Shown here piece by piece: positions 1-6,241 of a stretch of 9,168 bases of DNA. The notes beneath the pieces are model-generated. The model had not been told where the DNA came from. It did no database searches and saw nothing but the letters and a program-made list of their open reading frames with translations. The stretch's first letter is position 1; each line of letters begins with the position of its first letter. Made by a program: the position numbers and the translations under genes. This DNA comes from an uncultured Microbacterium sp. (GTDB lineage Bacteria; Actinomycetota; Actinomycetes; Actinomycetales; Microbacteriaceae), in the NCBI GenBank assembly GCA_937988695.1, contig CALKHM010000224.1, positions 1 through 9,168 on the forward strand, read 5' to 3'.

Positions 1-648
1 ATGGCGGACGACCGCGGCATCTCCCGAGTGCGGACCGGAGGCGGTGGTGAGGATGCCGATCACGAGCGTCAGCGCGAGGAACAGCGAGGTCACGTGGGTG
101 ACGATCAGGTACCAGCGCGGCACCGCGGCCACGCGCGGGCCGGGTTCGGTCCTGGCCCGGGCGAGGAAGGCGGCGGTGACGGCGACCAGCGCGAGCGTGG
201 ACAGGAAATGGAAGCTCACGATCCAGGCGTTCAGGCCGGTCAGCACCGTGATGCCGCCCACGACCGCCTGGGCCAGCACGCCGGCGATCACCACGATCGC
301 GAGCACGAACAGGTCGCGCCGCTCGCGGCGGATGCGCCAGATCAGCACGAGGACGGCCAGGGCGGCAAGCCCGACGACGCCGCTCATCAGCCGGTTGCCG
401 AACTCGATGTACGAGTGCAGGCCCATGCCCGGCAGCGGCACCAGCGAATCGGGCGCGCACAGCGGCCACTCGCAGCCGAGCCCGGAGCCGGTCAGCCGAA
501 CGGCGCCGCCGGTTCCGATGATGACGACCTCGGTGACGAACGAGATCCAGGCGGCGACCATGACACGGCGGTCGACGTGATCGGGCAGCCACCGGAGGAT
601 CCGGCGGCCGAGCGTGACGCGTTCGGCGAGGGGCAGGTCGGTGGGCAT
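1..648 (-). CDS. ctaA: Heme A synthase CtaA (COX15/CtaA family), N-terminal part, cut by window edge
   Basis: Membrane enzyme that oxidises the C8 methyl group of heme O to give heme A for aa3-type cytochrome oxidase. The visible 216 residues hold the N-terminal half of the family fold and the start of the second half. Visible features are a TM segment near residues 30-50, the loop GSGLGCEWPLC with the Cys pair C59/C64, HSYIEFGNRL (H78, E82, N85, R86), a Gln/Gly helix QAVVGGITVLTGL (127-139), SFHFL with H147, and the loop motif GPHSGD with H207. The ATG at 648-646 is preceded by TGGAGG (663-658) at 9-nt spacing, which supports this start. The usual second-half histidines lie beyond base 1. 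The usual E-x-x-H-R of the first half reads E-x-x-N-R here. The gene is divergent from the suf operon; other ctaA context such as ctaB is outside the window. Confidence 0.93.
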   Translation of the reverse strand, partial: MPTDLPLAERVTLGRRILRWLPDHVDRRVMVAAWISFVTEVVIIGTGGAVRLTGSGLGCEWPLCAPDSLVPLPGMGLHSYIEFGNRLMSGVVGLAALAVLVLIWRIRRERRDLFVLAIVVIAGVLAQAVVGGITVLTGLNAWIVSFHFLSTLALVAVTAAFLARARTEPGPRVAAVPRWYLIVTHVTSLFLALTLVIGILTTASGPHSGDAAVVRH

Positions 649-717
649 CGTGAATGGCCTCCAGCATCGCTCGTCGGGCGCGAGCACGGGTCCGGCCCGA
701 GGGTCGGGCGGAGCCTA

Positions 718-723
718 TAGAAT
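718..723 (+). promoter_or_regulatory. Candidate -10 box for the suf operon in the ctaA/sufB divergent region
   Basis: TAGAAT lies inside TATAGAAT (716-723), the most A/T-rich stretch of the 249-base divergent region, and matches the TANNNT pattern of actinobacterial housekeeping promoters. I see no convincing -35 hexamer 16-18 bases upstream. If used, transcription would start near base 730 and leave a leader of about 170 nt before sufB. No clear ctaA promoter could be picked on the other strand: a TAGACT at 769-764 is a weak alternative. An imperfect palindrome ACTGACAGT sits at 759-767. I found no IdeR/DmdR-like iron box here. Assignment is tentative. Confidence 0.3.
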
Positions 724-810
724 CGAGGTGTCGGATGCGGATCGTAAAGCGCCGTATCACTGACAGTCTAGGCGCGCACAGCGCGTCGCCAGAGCGGACC
801 CGGAAAGCGG

Positions 811-848
811 CATCCTCCCCTCAGCACTCCCGTGGGGGACCGGGGATG
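811..848 (+). promoter_or_regulatory. Bulged hairpin in the presumed 5' leader of sufB
   Basis: Bases 811-817 (CATCCTC) pair with 842-848 (GGGGATG) over 7 bp including one G-U. After a 3-nt bulge (839-841), bases 818-822 (CCCTC) pair with 834-838 (GGGGG) over 5 bp including one G-U, closing an 11-nt loop (823-833). There is no T-tract after it, so it is not an obvious intrinsic terminator. It ends 30 nt before the sufB ribosome binding site. It could be a leader structure affecting mRNA stability or translation, but structure in G/C-rich DNA also arises by chance. Confidence 0.35.
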
Positions 849-893
849 TCGGAGCGGATGACACCGTTGCGGTCCATTGAGGAGAGTGTGTGA
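846..893 (+). CDS. Possible 15-codon upstream ORF before sufB (speculative)
   Basis: An ATG at 846-848 opens a short frame, MSERMTPLRSIEESV, that stops with TGA at 891-893, 4 nt before the sufB ATG. A second in-frame ATG at 858-860 follows GGAG (851-854) with only 3 nt between. The sufB Shine-Dalgarno lies inside this frame, so translation of it could couple to or interfere with sufB initiation. The peptide has no cysteine, no run of one amino acid and no recognisable domain. Its start codon lies in the 3' arm of the hairpin at 811-848. It may be coincidental, since stop codons are rare in such G/C-rich DNA. Confidence 0.15.
   Translation: MSERMTPLRSIEESV
879..884 (+). promoter_or_regulatory. 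sufB ribosome binding site (start-deciding)
   Basis: GAGGAG lies 13 nt before the ATG at 898, or GGAGAG (881-886) at 11 nt. It is the only good Shine-Dalgarno match near the start. The in-frame alternatives TTG 877 and GTG 886 overlap or touch this site and so could not use it. This favours the ATG at 898. Confidence 0.6.
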
Positions 894-897
894 CGTC

Positions 898-2259
898 ATG
901 TCCGATGTTCTGATCGAACGCCCCGAGCTCGACGGTCTGGGGGTGTACGAATTCGGCTGGCACGATGACGACTACGCCGGCGCCAGCGCCCGGCGAGGGC
1001 TCACCGAGGCCGTCGTGCGCGACATCTCCGCTTTGAAGAACGAGCCGGAGTGGATGCTGAAGGCCCGCCTGAAGGGGTTGGCGCTGTTCCAGCGCAAACC
1101 GATGCCGACGTGGGGCGCCGACCTCTCCGAGATCGACTTCGACAACATCAAGTACTTCGTGCGCTCGACCGAGAAGCAGGCCGAGACCTGGGAGGACCTG
1201 CCCGAGGACATCCGCAACACGTATGAGCGCCTGGGCATCCCGGAGGCCGAGCGGCAGCGCCTGGTCGCCGGCGTCACCGCGCAGTACGAGTCGGAGGTCG
1301 TGTACCACCAGATCCGCGACGACCTCGAGCGGCAGGGTGTGATCTTCACCGACACCGACACGGGTCTGCGCGAGCACCCGGAGTTCTTCGAGGAGTACTT
1401 CGGCACGCTGATCCCCGCCGGGGACAACAAGTTCGCGGCGCTGAACACCGCGGTGTGGTCGGGCGGCTCGTTCGTCTACGTGCCGCCGGGCGTGCACGTG
1501 GAGATCCCGCTGCAGGCATACTTCCGGATCAACACCGAGAACATGGGCCAGTTCGAGCGGACCCTGATCATCGCCGACGAGCTGCACTCGGCCGTCGTCG
1601 AGATCATCGTGAAGAAGAACGCCCGCGTGCGGTACACCACGATCCAGAACTGGTCGAGCAACGTTTACAACCTCGTCACCAAGCGGGCCATCGCGCACGA
1701 GGGCGCCACCATGGAGTGGGTCGACGGCAACATCGGCTCGAAGGTGACGATGAAGTACCCGTCGATCTACCTCGCCGGCGAGCACGCCAAGGGCGAGACG
1801 CTCTCGGTCGCGTTCGCCGGTCCCGGTCAGCATCAGGACGCGGGCGCGAAGATGATCCACCTGGCCCCGCACACGCAGTCCTCGATCGTCTCCAAGTCGA
1901 TCGCGCGTGGCGGCGGGCGCTCGGGCTACCGCGGCGAGGTGCGGGTCGAGCCGACCGCGCACCACTCCGCCAACACCGTGCGCTGTGATGCCCTGCTCGT
2001 GGACACCATCTCGCGCTCTGACACATACCCTGCCATCGACATCCGCGTCGACGACGCCGAGCTCGGCCACGAGGCCACGGTGTCGCGGGTCAGCGCCGAG
2101 CAGCTGTTCTACTTGCAGTCGCGCGGCATGCCCGAAGACGAGGCGATGGCGATGATCGTGCGCGGCTTCATCGAGCCGATCGCGCGCGAGCTGCCGATGG
2201 AGTACGCCCTGGAACTGAACAAGCTCATCGAGATGGGCATGGAAGGATCGGTCGGCTAG
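898..2259 (+). CDS. sufB: Fe-S cluster assembly scaffold protein SufB
   Basis: Scaffold subunit of the cytosolic SufBC2D complex on which Fe-S clusters are built from iron and persulfide sulfur. The 453-residue product is of normal length for an intein-free SufB; some mycobacterial orthologs carry an intein. Typical family stretches are visible: SALKNEPEWMLKARLKGL near the N-terminus, WSGGSFVYVPPGVHVEIPLQ in mid-protein, the beta-helix core, then RCDALLVD with C363 (the counterpart of the E. coli SufB catalytic Cys405), ELGHEATVSR and EQLFYLQSRGM. C363 is the only cysteine in the protein. The start ATG at 898 gives MSDVLIERPEL, which fits close relatives as I recall them. The stop TAG directly abuts the ATG of sufD, so the two are probably translationally coupled. 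It is the first gene of the operon. A regulator gene sufR, which precedes sufB in many actinobacteria, is missing here. Confidence 0.97.
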   Translation: MSDVLIERPELDGLGVYEFGWHDDDYAGASARRGLTEAVVRDISALKNEPEWMLKARLKGLALFQRKPMPTWGADLSEIDFDNIKYFVRSTEKQAETWEDLPEDIRNTYERLGIPEAERQRLVAGVTAQYESEVVYHQIRDDLERQGVIFTDTDTGLREHPEFFEEYFGTLIPAGDNKFAALNTAVWSGGSFVYVPPGVHVEIPLQAYFRINTENMGQFERTLIIADELHSAVVEIIVKKNARVRYTTIQNWSSNVYNLVTKRAIAHEGATMEWVDGNIGSKVTMKYPSIYLAGEHAKGETLSVAFAGPGQHQDAGAKMIHLAPHTQSSIVSKSIARGGGRSGYRGEVRVEPTAHHSANTVRCDALLVDTISRSDTYPAIDIRVDDAELGHEATVSRVSAEQLFYLQSRGMPEDEAMAMIVRGFIEPIARELPMEYALELNKLIEMGMEGSVG

Positions 2260-3501
2260 ATGGCGGCCACATCGACGGCGTCCGCGCAGGCTCCGGCCGC
2301 GCAGACGGAGAAGAACCACGCGCACGTCGACCCGGCGGCGCAGTTGACGCGCGCCTACGAGGCACCGGTGCAGACGCGCTCGGAGCGGCCGCACTCGTTC
2401 GAGCCCGCCGACTTCGGGGAGCCGACCGGCCGCGAGGTGAACTGGAAGCACACGCCGGTCGCGCGCGTGCGGCCGCTGTTCGCGCGGGCCGAGCGCAACG
2501 ACGGCGTGCAGTACCAGGTCAGTGACGAGCGTTTCCTCGCCGAGCCGCTGGCGGCCGGCGCCGCACCGCGTGGTGAGACCTTCCTGCCCGAGGACATCGT
2601 CTCGGCCGTGGCCTGGCAAGGGGCGACGCAGGCGCTGCACGTGCGTGTGCCGCGCGGCGAGGAGATCGCCGAGCCCATCGTGGTCGCGATCACCGGCGCC
2701 GGCGCGCACGAGCGCGCCGACGGCCACCTCGTGATCGAGGCCGAGGCCAACAGCCAGGCGACCGTGGTGCTCGAGCACACCGGCTCCGCGCAGTACGCGC
2801 AGAACGTCGAGATCCTCGTGCGCGACGGCGCACGGCTCACCGTGATCGCCGTGCAGGACTGGGATGACGACGCGGTGCATGTCGCCGCCCATCAGGCGCT
2901 GGTGGCCAAGGATGCCTCGCTGCGGCATTTCGTGGTGAGCTTCGGCGGCGATCTGGTGAGGGTGAACCCCACCGTGCTGCTGGCCGGGGCCGGCTCACAC
3001 GCCGACGTGTACGGCGTCGGCTTCTGCGATGCCGGCCAGCATCTGGAGAGCCAGGTGTTCGTCCACCACGAGGGACCGTCCACCCGTGCTGACGTGCTGT
3101 ACAAGACGGCGCTGCAGGGCACTGACGCGCACACCGTCTGGATCGGCGACGTGCTGATCGGCCGCAACGCCGTGGACACCGACTCGTACGAGGCCAACCG
3201 CAACCTGGCACTGACCCCGGGGGCTCGCGCCGACTCGATCCCGAACCTCGAGATCGAGATCGGCGACATCCGAGGGGCCGGGCACGCCAGCGCCACCGGA
3301 CGCTTCGACGACGAGCAGCTGTTCTATCTGCAGGCGCGCGGCATCTCCGAGGTCGAGGCACGGCGTCTGGTCGTGCTCGGGTTCCTCAGCGAGGTCATCC
3401 AGCGCATCGGCATCCGGTCTCTGGAGGCCGATCTCATCGCGCACATCGAGAGCGAGCTGGCCGACGACAGCATCCTCACGCCGGCGGCGGTGAGCGCGTG
3501 A
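2260..3501 (+). CDS. sufD: Fe-S cluster assembly protein SufD
   Basis: SufB paralog that pairs with SufB and SufC in the SufBC2D assembly complex. In E. coli it helps acquire iron and completes the cluster site at the SufB-SufD interface. The 413-residue length is near the family norm. After an Ala/Gln-rich N-terminal tail (about residues 1-27) come the SufD helical region, the beta-helix core and the C-terminal signature GAGHASATGRFDDEQLFYL. H342 in that signature matches the conserved interface His (E. coli SufD His360). One cysteine is present, in GFCDAGQ. The start ATG follows the sufB stop with no spacer. GGAAGGA at 2241-2247 is 12 nt upstream and may help initiation. The 3' end overlaps the ferredoxin start by 4 nt (GTGA). 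Confidence 0.95.
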   Translation: MAATSTASAQAPAAQTEKNHAHVDPAAQLTRAYEAPVQTRSERPHSFEPADFGEPTGREVNWKHTPVARVRPLFARAERNDGVQYQVSDERFLAEPLAAGAAPRGETFLPEDIVSAVAWQGATQALHVRVPRGEEIAEPIVVAITGAGAHERADGHLVIEAEANSQATVVLEHTGSAQYAQNVEILVRDGARLTVIAVQDWDDDAVHVAAHQALVAKDASLRHFVVSFGGDLVRVNPTVLLAGAGSHADVYGVGFCDAGQHLESQVFVHHEGPSTRADVLYKTALQGTDAHTVWIGDVLIGRNAVDTDSYEANRNLALTPGARADSIPNLEIEIGDIRGAGHASATGRFDDEQLFYLQARGISEVEARRLVVLGFLSEVIQRIGIRSLEADLIAHIESELADDSILTPAAVSA

Positions 3502-3827
3502 CGGCGATCCGGGCGTGTGCGCTGAGCGAGCTGCAGCAGGACACGCCGCTGCGCGTGGTGCTCGATGACGTGCCGATCTGTGTCGTGCGGGACTCCGCGG
3601 GCGAGGTGTTCGCGATCGGTGACACCTGCACGCACGGGGCGATCTCGCTGTCCGAGGGTTTCGTCGAAGACGGCACCGTGGAGTGCTGGGCGCATGGCTC
3701 GCGCTTCTCGCTGCGCACCGGCGCGGCTCTCAACCTGCCCGCCTACGAGCCGGTTCCGGTCTACGTCGTCGAGATCGACGGCGACGACGTCCTGATCGAC
3801 CCGACCGTCACCATGGCCGTCGCCTGA
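3498..3827 (+). CDS. Rieske-type [2Fe-2S] ferredoxin of the suf operon
   Basis: Small soluble Rieske protein of 109 residues, of the kind annotated as non-heme iron oxygenase ferredoxin subunit. Its cluster motif is complete: C44-T-H46, then 16 residues, then C63-W-A-H66 followed by GS-x-F. The two Cys and two His would bind a [2Fe-2S] cluster. There is no oxygenase or reductase gene nearby. Its place between sufD and sufC, with a GTGA overlap to sufD, suggests that it serves Fe-S assembly, perhaps as electron carrier or first client; that is inference. The same position is occupied by a similar gene in Streptomyces suf operons, as I recall. The GTG start at 3498 lacks a strong Shine-Dalgarno and probably depends on coupling to sufD. 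Confidence 0.9.
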   Translation: MTAIRACALSELQQDTPLRVVLDDVPICVVRDSAGEVFAIGDTCTHGAISLSEGFVEDGTVECWAHGSRFSLRTGAALNLPAYEPVPVYVVEIDGDDVLIDPTVTMAVA

Positions 3828-3872
3828 GCGCGACCGCCTCCTATACCGCACGCTTTTCACGAAGGAAAATCA

Positions 3873-4667
3873 ATGTCAGTCCTGGAGATCCGCGACCTGC
3901 ACGTGACCGTGGAGACCGATTCCGGCGTGACGCCGATCCTCAACGGCGTCACGCTCACCATCCGCACGGGTGAGACGCACGCCATCATGGGGCCCAACGG
4001 CTCCGGCAAGTCGACGCTGGCGTACACGATCGCCGGCCACCCGAAGTACACCGTGACCGGCGGCTCGATCACGCTCGACGGGGAGGACGTGCTGTCGATG
4101 ACCGTCGACGAGCGCGCTCGCGCCGGCCTGTTCCTGGCCATGCAGTACCCGGTGGAGATCCCGGGCGTTACGGTCACCAACTTCCTGCGCACCGCCAAGA
4201 CCGCCGTCGACGGTCAGGCACCCGCCGTGCGCACCTGGATGAAGGACGTCAAGCAGGCGATGAAGAACCTGCGCATGGATCCGAAATTCGCTCAGCGCAA
4301 CGTCAACAAGGGATTCTCCGGCGGTGAGAAGAAGCGCCACGAGATCCTGCAGCTGGAGCTGCTGCGCCCGAAGATCGCGATCCTCGACGAGACCGACTCG
4401 GGCCTGGACGTCGACGCGCTGAAGATCGTGTCCGAGGGCGTGAACCGTGCCAAGGATGCCACGAACCTCGGCGTGCTGCTGATCACGCACTACACCCGCA
4501 TCCTGCGCTACATCCACCCGGACTACGTGCACGTGCTGGTCAAGGGCCGCGTCGCCGAGGAGGGCGGTCCGGAGCTGGCCGACCGCCTCGAGGAGGAGGG
4601 CTACGACCGTTACCTCGAGGGCGAGCCGGAGCCCGAGCTCGAGTCCAATGCCGAGATCGACGCGTAG
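3873..4667 (+). CDS. sufC: Fe-S cluster assembly ATPase SufC
   Basis: ABC-type ATPase that binds SufB and SufD and drives the conformational change needed for cluster assembly; it is cytosolic and not a transporter. All motifs are present: Walker A GPNGSGKST (40-48), the SufC form of the ABC signature FSGGEKKR (148-155), Walker B ending IAILDETDSGLD with D172 and E173, and the switch His H206 in ITHY. The 264-residue length is slightly over the roughly 250 of E. coli because of an acidic C-terminal tail (about 245-264, rich in Glu). The ATG is preceded by GAAGGA (3861-3866) at 6-nt spacing. The 45-nt gap after the ferredoxin gene contains CTATAC, which might be part of an internal promoter, but no clear -35 is seen. 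Confidence 0.97.
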   Translation: MSVLEIRDLHVTVETDSGVTPILNGVTLTIRTGETHAIMGPNGSGKSTLAYTIAGHPKYTVTGGSITLDGEDVLSMTVDERARAGLFLAMQYPVEIPGVTVTNFLRTAKTAVDGQAPAVRTWMKDVKQAMKNLRMDPKFAQRNVNKGFSGGEKKRHEILQLELLRPKIAILDETDSGLDVDALKIVSEGVNRAKDATNLGVLLITHYTRILRYIHPDYVHVLVKGRVAEEGGPELADRLEEEGYDRYLEGEPEPELESNAEIDA

Positions 4668-4670
4668 AAT
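4665..4670 (+). promoter_or_regulatory. Probable -10 box of a leaderless internal promoter for sufT
   Basis: TAGAAT, matching TANNNT, overlaps the sufC stop codon and sits at -12 to -7 from the sufT ATG. That places the expected transcription start on the A of the ATG, as in leaderless actinobacterial mRNAs. No Shine-Dalgarno is visible in the few bases between. The -35 region is weak. The same TAGAATCG octamer occurs at 718-725 upstream of sufB. Confidence 0.4.
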
Positions 4671-4676
4671 CGGATC

Positions 4677-5006
4677 ATGGCAGCGACGCTGACAGCCGAG
4701 AAGTATGACGAGGTCACCGAAGCACTGAAGGACGTGATGGACCCCGAGCTGGGGGTCAACGTCGTCGACCTCGGACTCATCTACGATCTCGCCTGGGACG
4801 ATGAGAACGACGCGTTGGTCATCCACATGACCCTGACGTCGGCGGGCTGCCCGCTGACCGATGTGCTCGAGGAACAGACCGCACAGGCCCTCGACGAGGT
4901 GGTGGATCGGTTCCGCATCAACTGGGTCTGGATGCCGCCGTGGGGGCCGGAGAAGATCACCGACGACGGGCGCGACATGATGCGGGCGCTCGGTTTCGCC
5001 ATCTGA
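4677..5006 (+). CDS. sufT: Fe-S maturation factor SufT (DUF59/MIP18 family)
   Basis: Small protein of 109 residues belonging to the MIP18/DUF59 family, whose members help mature or transfer Fe-S clusters to target proteins. The family signature DPELGVNVVDLGLIY lies at 22-36, followed by a short beta-hairpin, TSAGCPLTD with the conserved cysteine C58, and the C-terminal W-x-PPW...IT-x-x-GR block. The length is normal for a stand-alone DUF59 protein. It starts 9 nt after the sufC stop with no recognisable ribosome binding site, but has a TANNNT box placed for leaderless transcription. The paaD family has the same fold, but no phenylacetate genes are present, and the suf context decides the call. 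Confidence 0.9.
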   Translation: MAATLTAEKYDEVTEALKDVMDPELGVNVVDLGLIYDLAWDDENDALVIHMTLTSAGCPLTDVLEEQTAQALDEVVDRFRINWVWMPPWGPEKITDDGRDMMRALGFAI

Positions 5007-5008
5007 CG

Positions 5009-5023
5009 CGCGCGCAGCGCGCG
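5009..5023 (+). repeat. Short G/C-rich inverted repeat after sufT
   Basis: CGCGC (5009-5013) and GCGCG (5019-5023) can pair around GCAGC, 2 nt after the sufT stop. No T-run follows, so it does not look like a standard intrinsic terminator. An 8-bp palindrome CGTGCACG lies at 5037-5044. The rest of the 73-nt gap shows only the candidate promoter of the next gene. Confidence 0.25.
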
Positions 5024-5067
5024 AGTCGAAACGTGACGTGCACGGGTGCCGCCTCGGTGACGCTCGC

Positions 5068-5073
5068 TAGGCT
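5068..5073 (+). promoter_or_regulatory. Probable -10 box of a leaderless promoter for the C-S lyase gene
   Basis: TAGGCT matches TANNNT and lies at -12 to -7 from the GTG at 5080, the spacing expected when transcription starts at the first base of the coding region. A purine-rich CGAAGG also fills the gap and might act as a very close Shine-Dalgarno if a longer transcript is made. The -35 region is not convincing. It suggests that this gene can be expressed separately from suf. Confidence 0.35.
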
Positions 5074-5079
5074 CGAAGG

Positions 5080-6237
5080 GTGAGTGTCACCCCGTTGCAG
5101 GCCCTGCCCATCGACCGGCTGCGCCGGCGCTCGAGCACGAAGTGGCGGACGTACCCCGACGACGTGCTGCCGCTGTTCGTGGCCGAGACGGACTTTCCGC
5201 TGGCACCCGCGATCACCGACCGGTTGCGCACGGCGGTGGAGCTCGGTGACACCGGCTACACGCCGCCCGACCCGGGGATTCGCGCGGCGTTCGCGGCGTT
5301 CGCGCAGCGCCGCTTCGGATGGCACGTCGAGGCTGCGCGAGTGCGCTCGACGTGTGACGTGATGATGGGCGTCACCGAGATCCTGCGCGCGATCATCGAG
5401 CCGGGCGACCGGGTCGTGGTCACCCCGCCGGTGCATCCGCCGTTCTTCGACTGCGTGCCGGAGGCCGGCGGCGTGGCGCTGCGCGTTCCGCTGGACCGCA
5501 CCGGCGCCGGCTGGCAGCTCGACCTCGCGGGGATCGATGCGGCGCTGAGCGGGGGTGCCCGCGTCGTGCTGCTGTGCAATCCGCACAATCCGACCGGTAC
5601 CGCCCACTCCCGGGAGAGCCTCGTCGGCCTGGCCGAGATCGCCGCCCGGCACGGTGCGTACGTCGTCAGCGACGAGATCCACGCGCCCCTCACACACGCG
5701 GGCGCCGTGTTCACGCCGTTCCTGGCCGCGTCGGATGTCGCAGCCCGCGTGGGGGTCGCCGTCACCAGCGCCAGCAAGGCGTTCAATCTCGCCGGGCTCA
5801 AGTGTGCGCTCATGGTGACGGCATCCGACGACACGAGCCGTGTCGTGGACCGGCTGCCCGACGAGGTGGAGTGGCGCACGGGCCTGTTCGGCGCACTGGC
5901 GGGCGTCGCGGCGTTCGACGAGGCCAGCGATCCCTGGCTCGACGCGCTGCTGGCCGCCCTCGACGACAACCGGCGTCTGTTGGCGCAGCTGTTGTCCGAG
6001 CATGTGCCCGATGCCCGCTACGAACTGCCCGATGCCGGATATCTGGCGTGGGTCGATCTGTCGGCATTGGGCTGGGGCGACAATCCCGCCGTGAAGATCC
6101 TGCGTGATGCGAAGGTCGCGCTGCACTTCGGGCCGAAGTTCGGGTCGGAGGGGGCCGGACACGTGCGGTTCAACATCGGCTGCTCGCCGGAGGTGCTCAC
6201 CGAGGCGGTAGGGCGTATCGGCGCTCTCGGCGGCTGA
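5080..6237 (+). CDS. PLP-dependent C-S lyase / aminotransferase, MalY/PatB family
   Basis: Fold-type I PLP enzyme of 385 residues, full length for the MalY/PatB group, which cleaves cystathionine or cysteine-type C-S bonds by beta-elimination to pyruvate, ammonia and a thiol or sulfide. Visible landmarks are STKW near residue 20, AETDF (35-39) where the group usually has A-D-M-D-F, CNPHNPTG (166-173), SDEIHAP with D198 for the pyridine nitrogen, SASKAFNLAGLK with the Schiff-base lysine K233, and VRFNIG with R363 for the substrate carboxylate. The GTG start is chosen from the N-terminal alignment as I recall it and from the TANNNT box ahead. It lies 73 nt after sufT on the same strand and could serve sulfur metabolism, but substrate and any link to Fe-S assembly are unknown. 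A plain aminotransferase role cannot be excluded. Confidence 0.87.
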   Translation: MSVTPLQALPIDRLRRRSSTKWRTYPDDVLPLFVAETDFPLAPAITDRLRTAVELGDTGYTPPDPGIRAAFAAFAQRRFGWHVEAARVRSTCDVMMGVTEILRAIIEPGDRVVVTPPVHPPFFDCVPEAGGVALRVPLDRTGAGWQLDLAGIDAALSGGARVVLLCNPHNPTGTAHSRESLVGLAEIAARHGAYVVSDEIHAPLTHAGAVFTPFLAASDVAARVGVAVTSASKAFNLAGLKCALMVTASDDTSRVVDRLPDEVEWRTGLFGALAGVAAFDEASDPWLDALLAALDDNRRLLAQLLSEHVPDARYELPDAGYLAWVDLSALGWGDNPAVKILRDAKVALHFGPKFGSEGAGHVRFNIGCSPEVLTEAVGRIGALGG

Positions 6238-6241
6238 ACCG

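Noticed and set aside
1..720. Plus-strand frame of 239 codons opposite ctaA
   Set aside because: The product is a low-complexity Gly/Asp/His/Arg-rich string without domains, while the minus strand encodes clear CtaA motifs.
728..763. Tiny frame MSDADRKAPYH from GTG 728, close after the candidate -10 box
   Set aside because: The gap of 4 nt from TAGAAT is too short for a leaderless start, the peptide has no regulatory codon run, and there is no Shine-Dalgarno.
760..765. CTGACA resembling a -35 hexamer
   Set aside because: No A/T-containing -10 lies 16-18 bases downstream, so it does not make a promoter.
649..897. Search for a sufR gene or an IdeR-type iron box
   Set aside because: Only 249 bases, with no helix-turn-helix coding frame and no long palindrome resembling an iron box.
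1984..1986. Possible intein at the SufB active region, as in some mycobacteria
   Set aside because: The reading frame is continuous at normal SufB length with no inserted splicing domain.
757..2928. 723-codon open frame on the minus strand across sufB and sufD
   Set aside because: It is antisense to two certain genes. The translation is rich in Arg, His, Val, Leu and Asp and shows no recognisable domain. G/C-rich third positions routinely create such frames.
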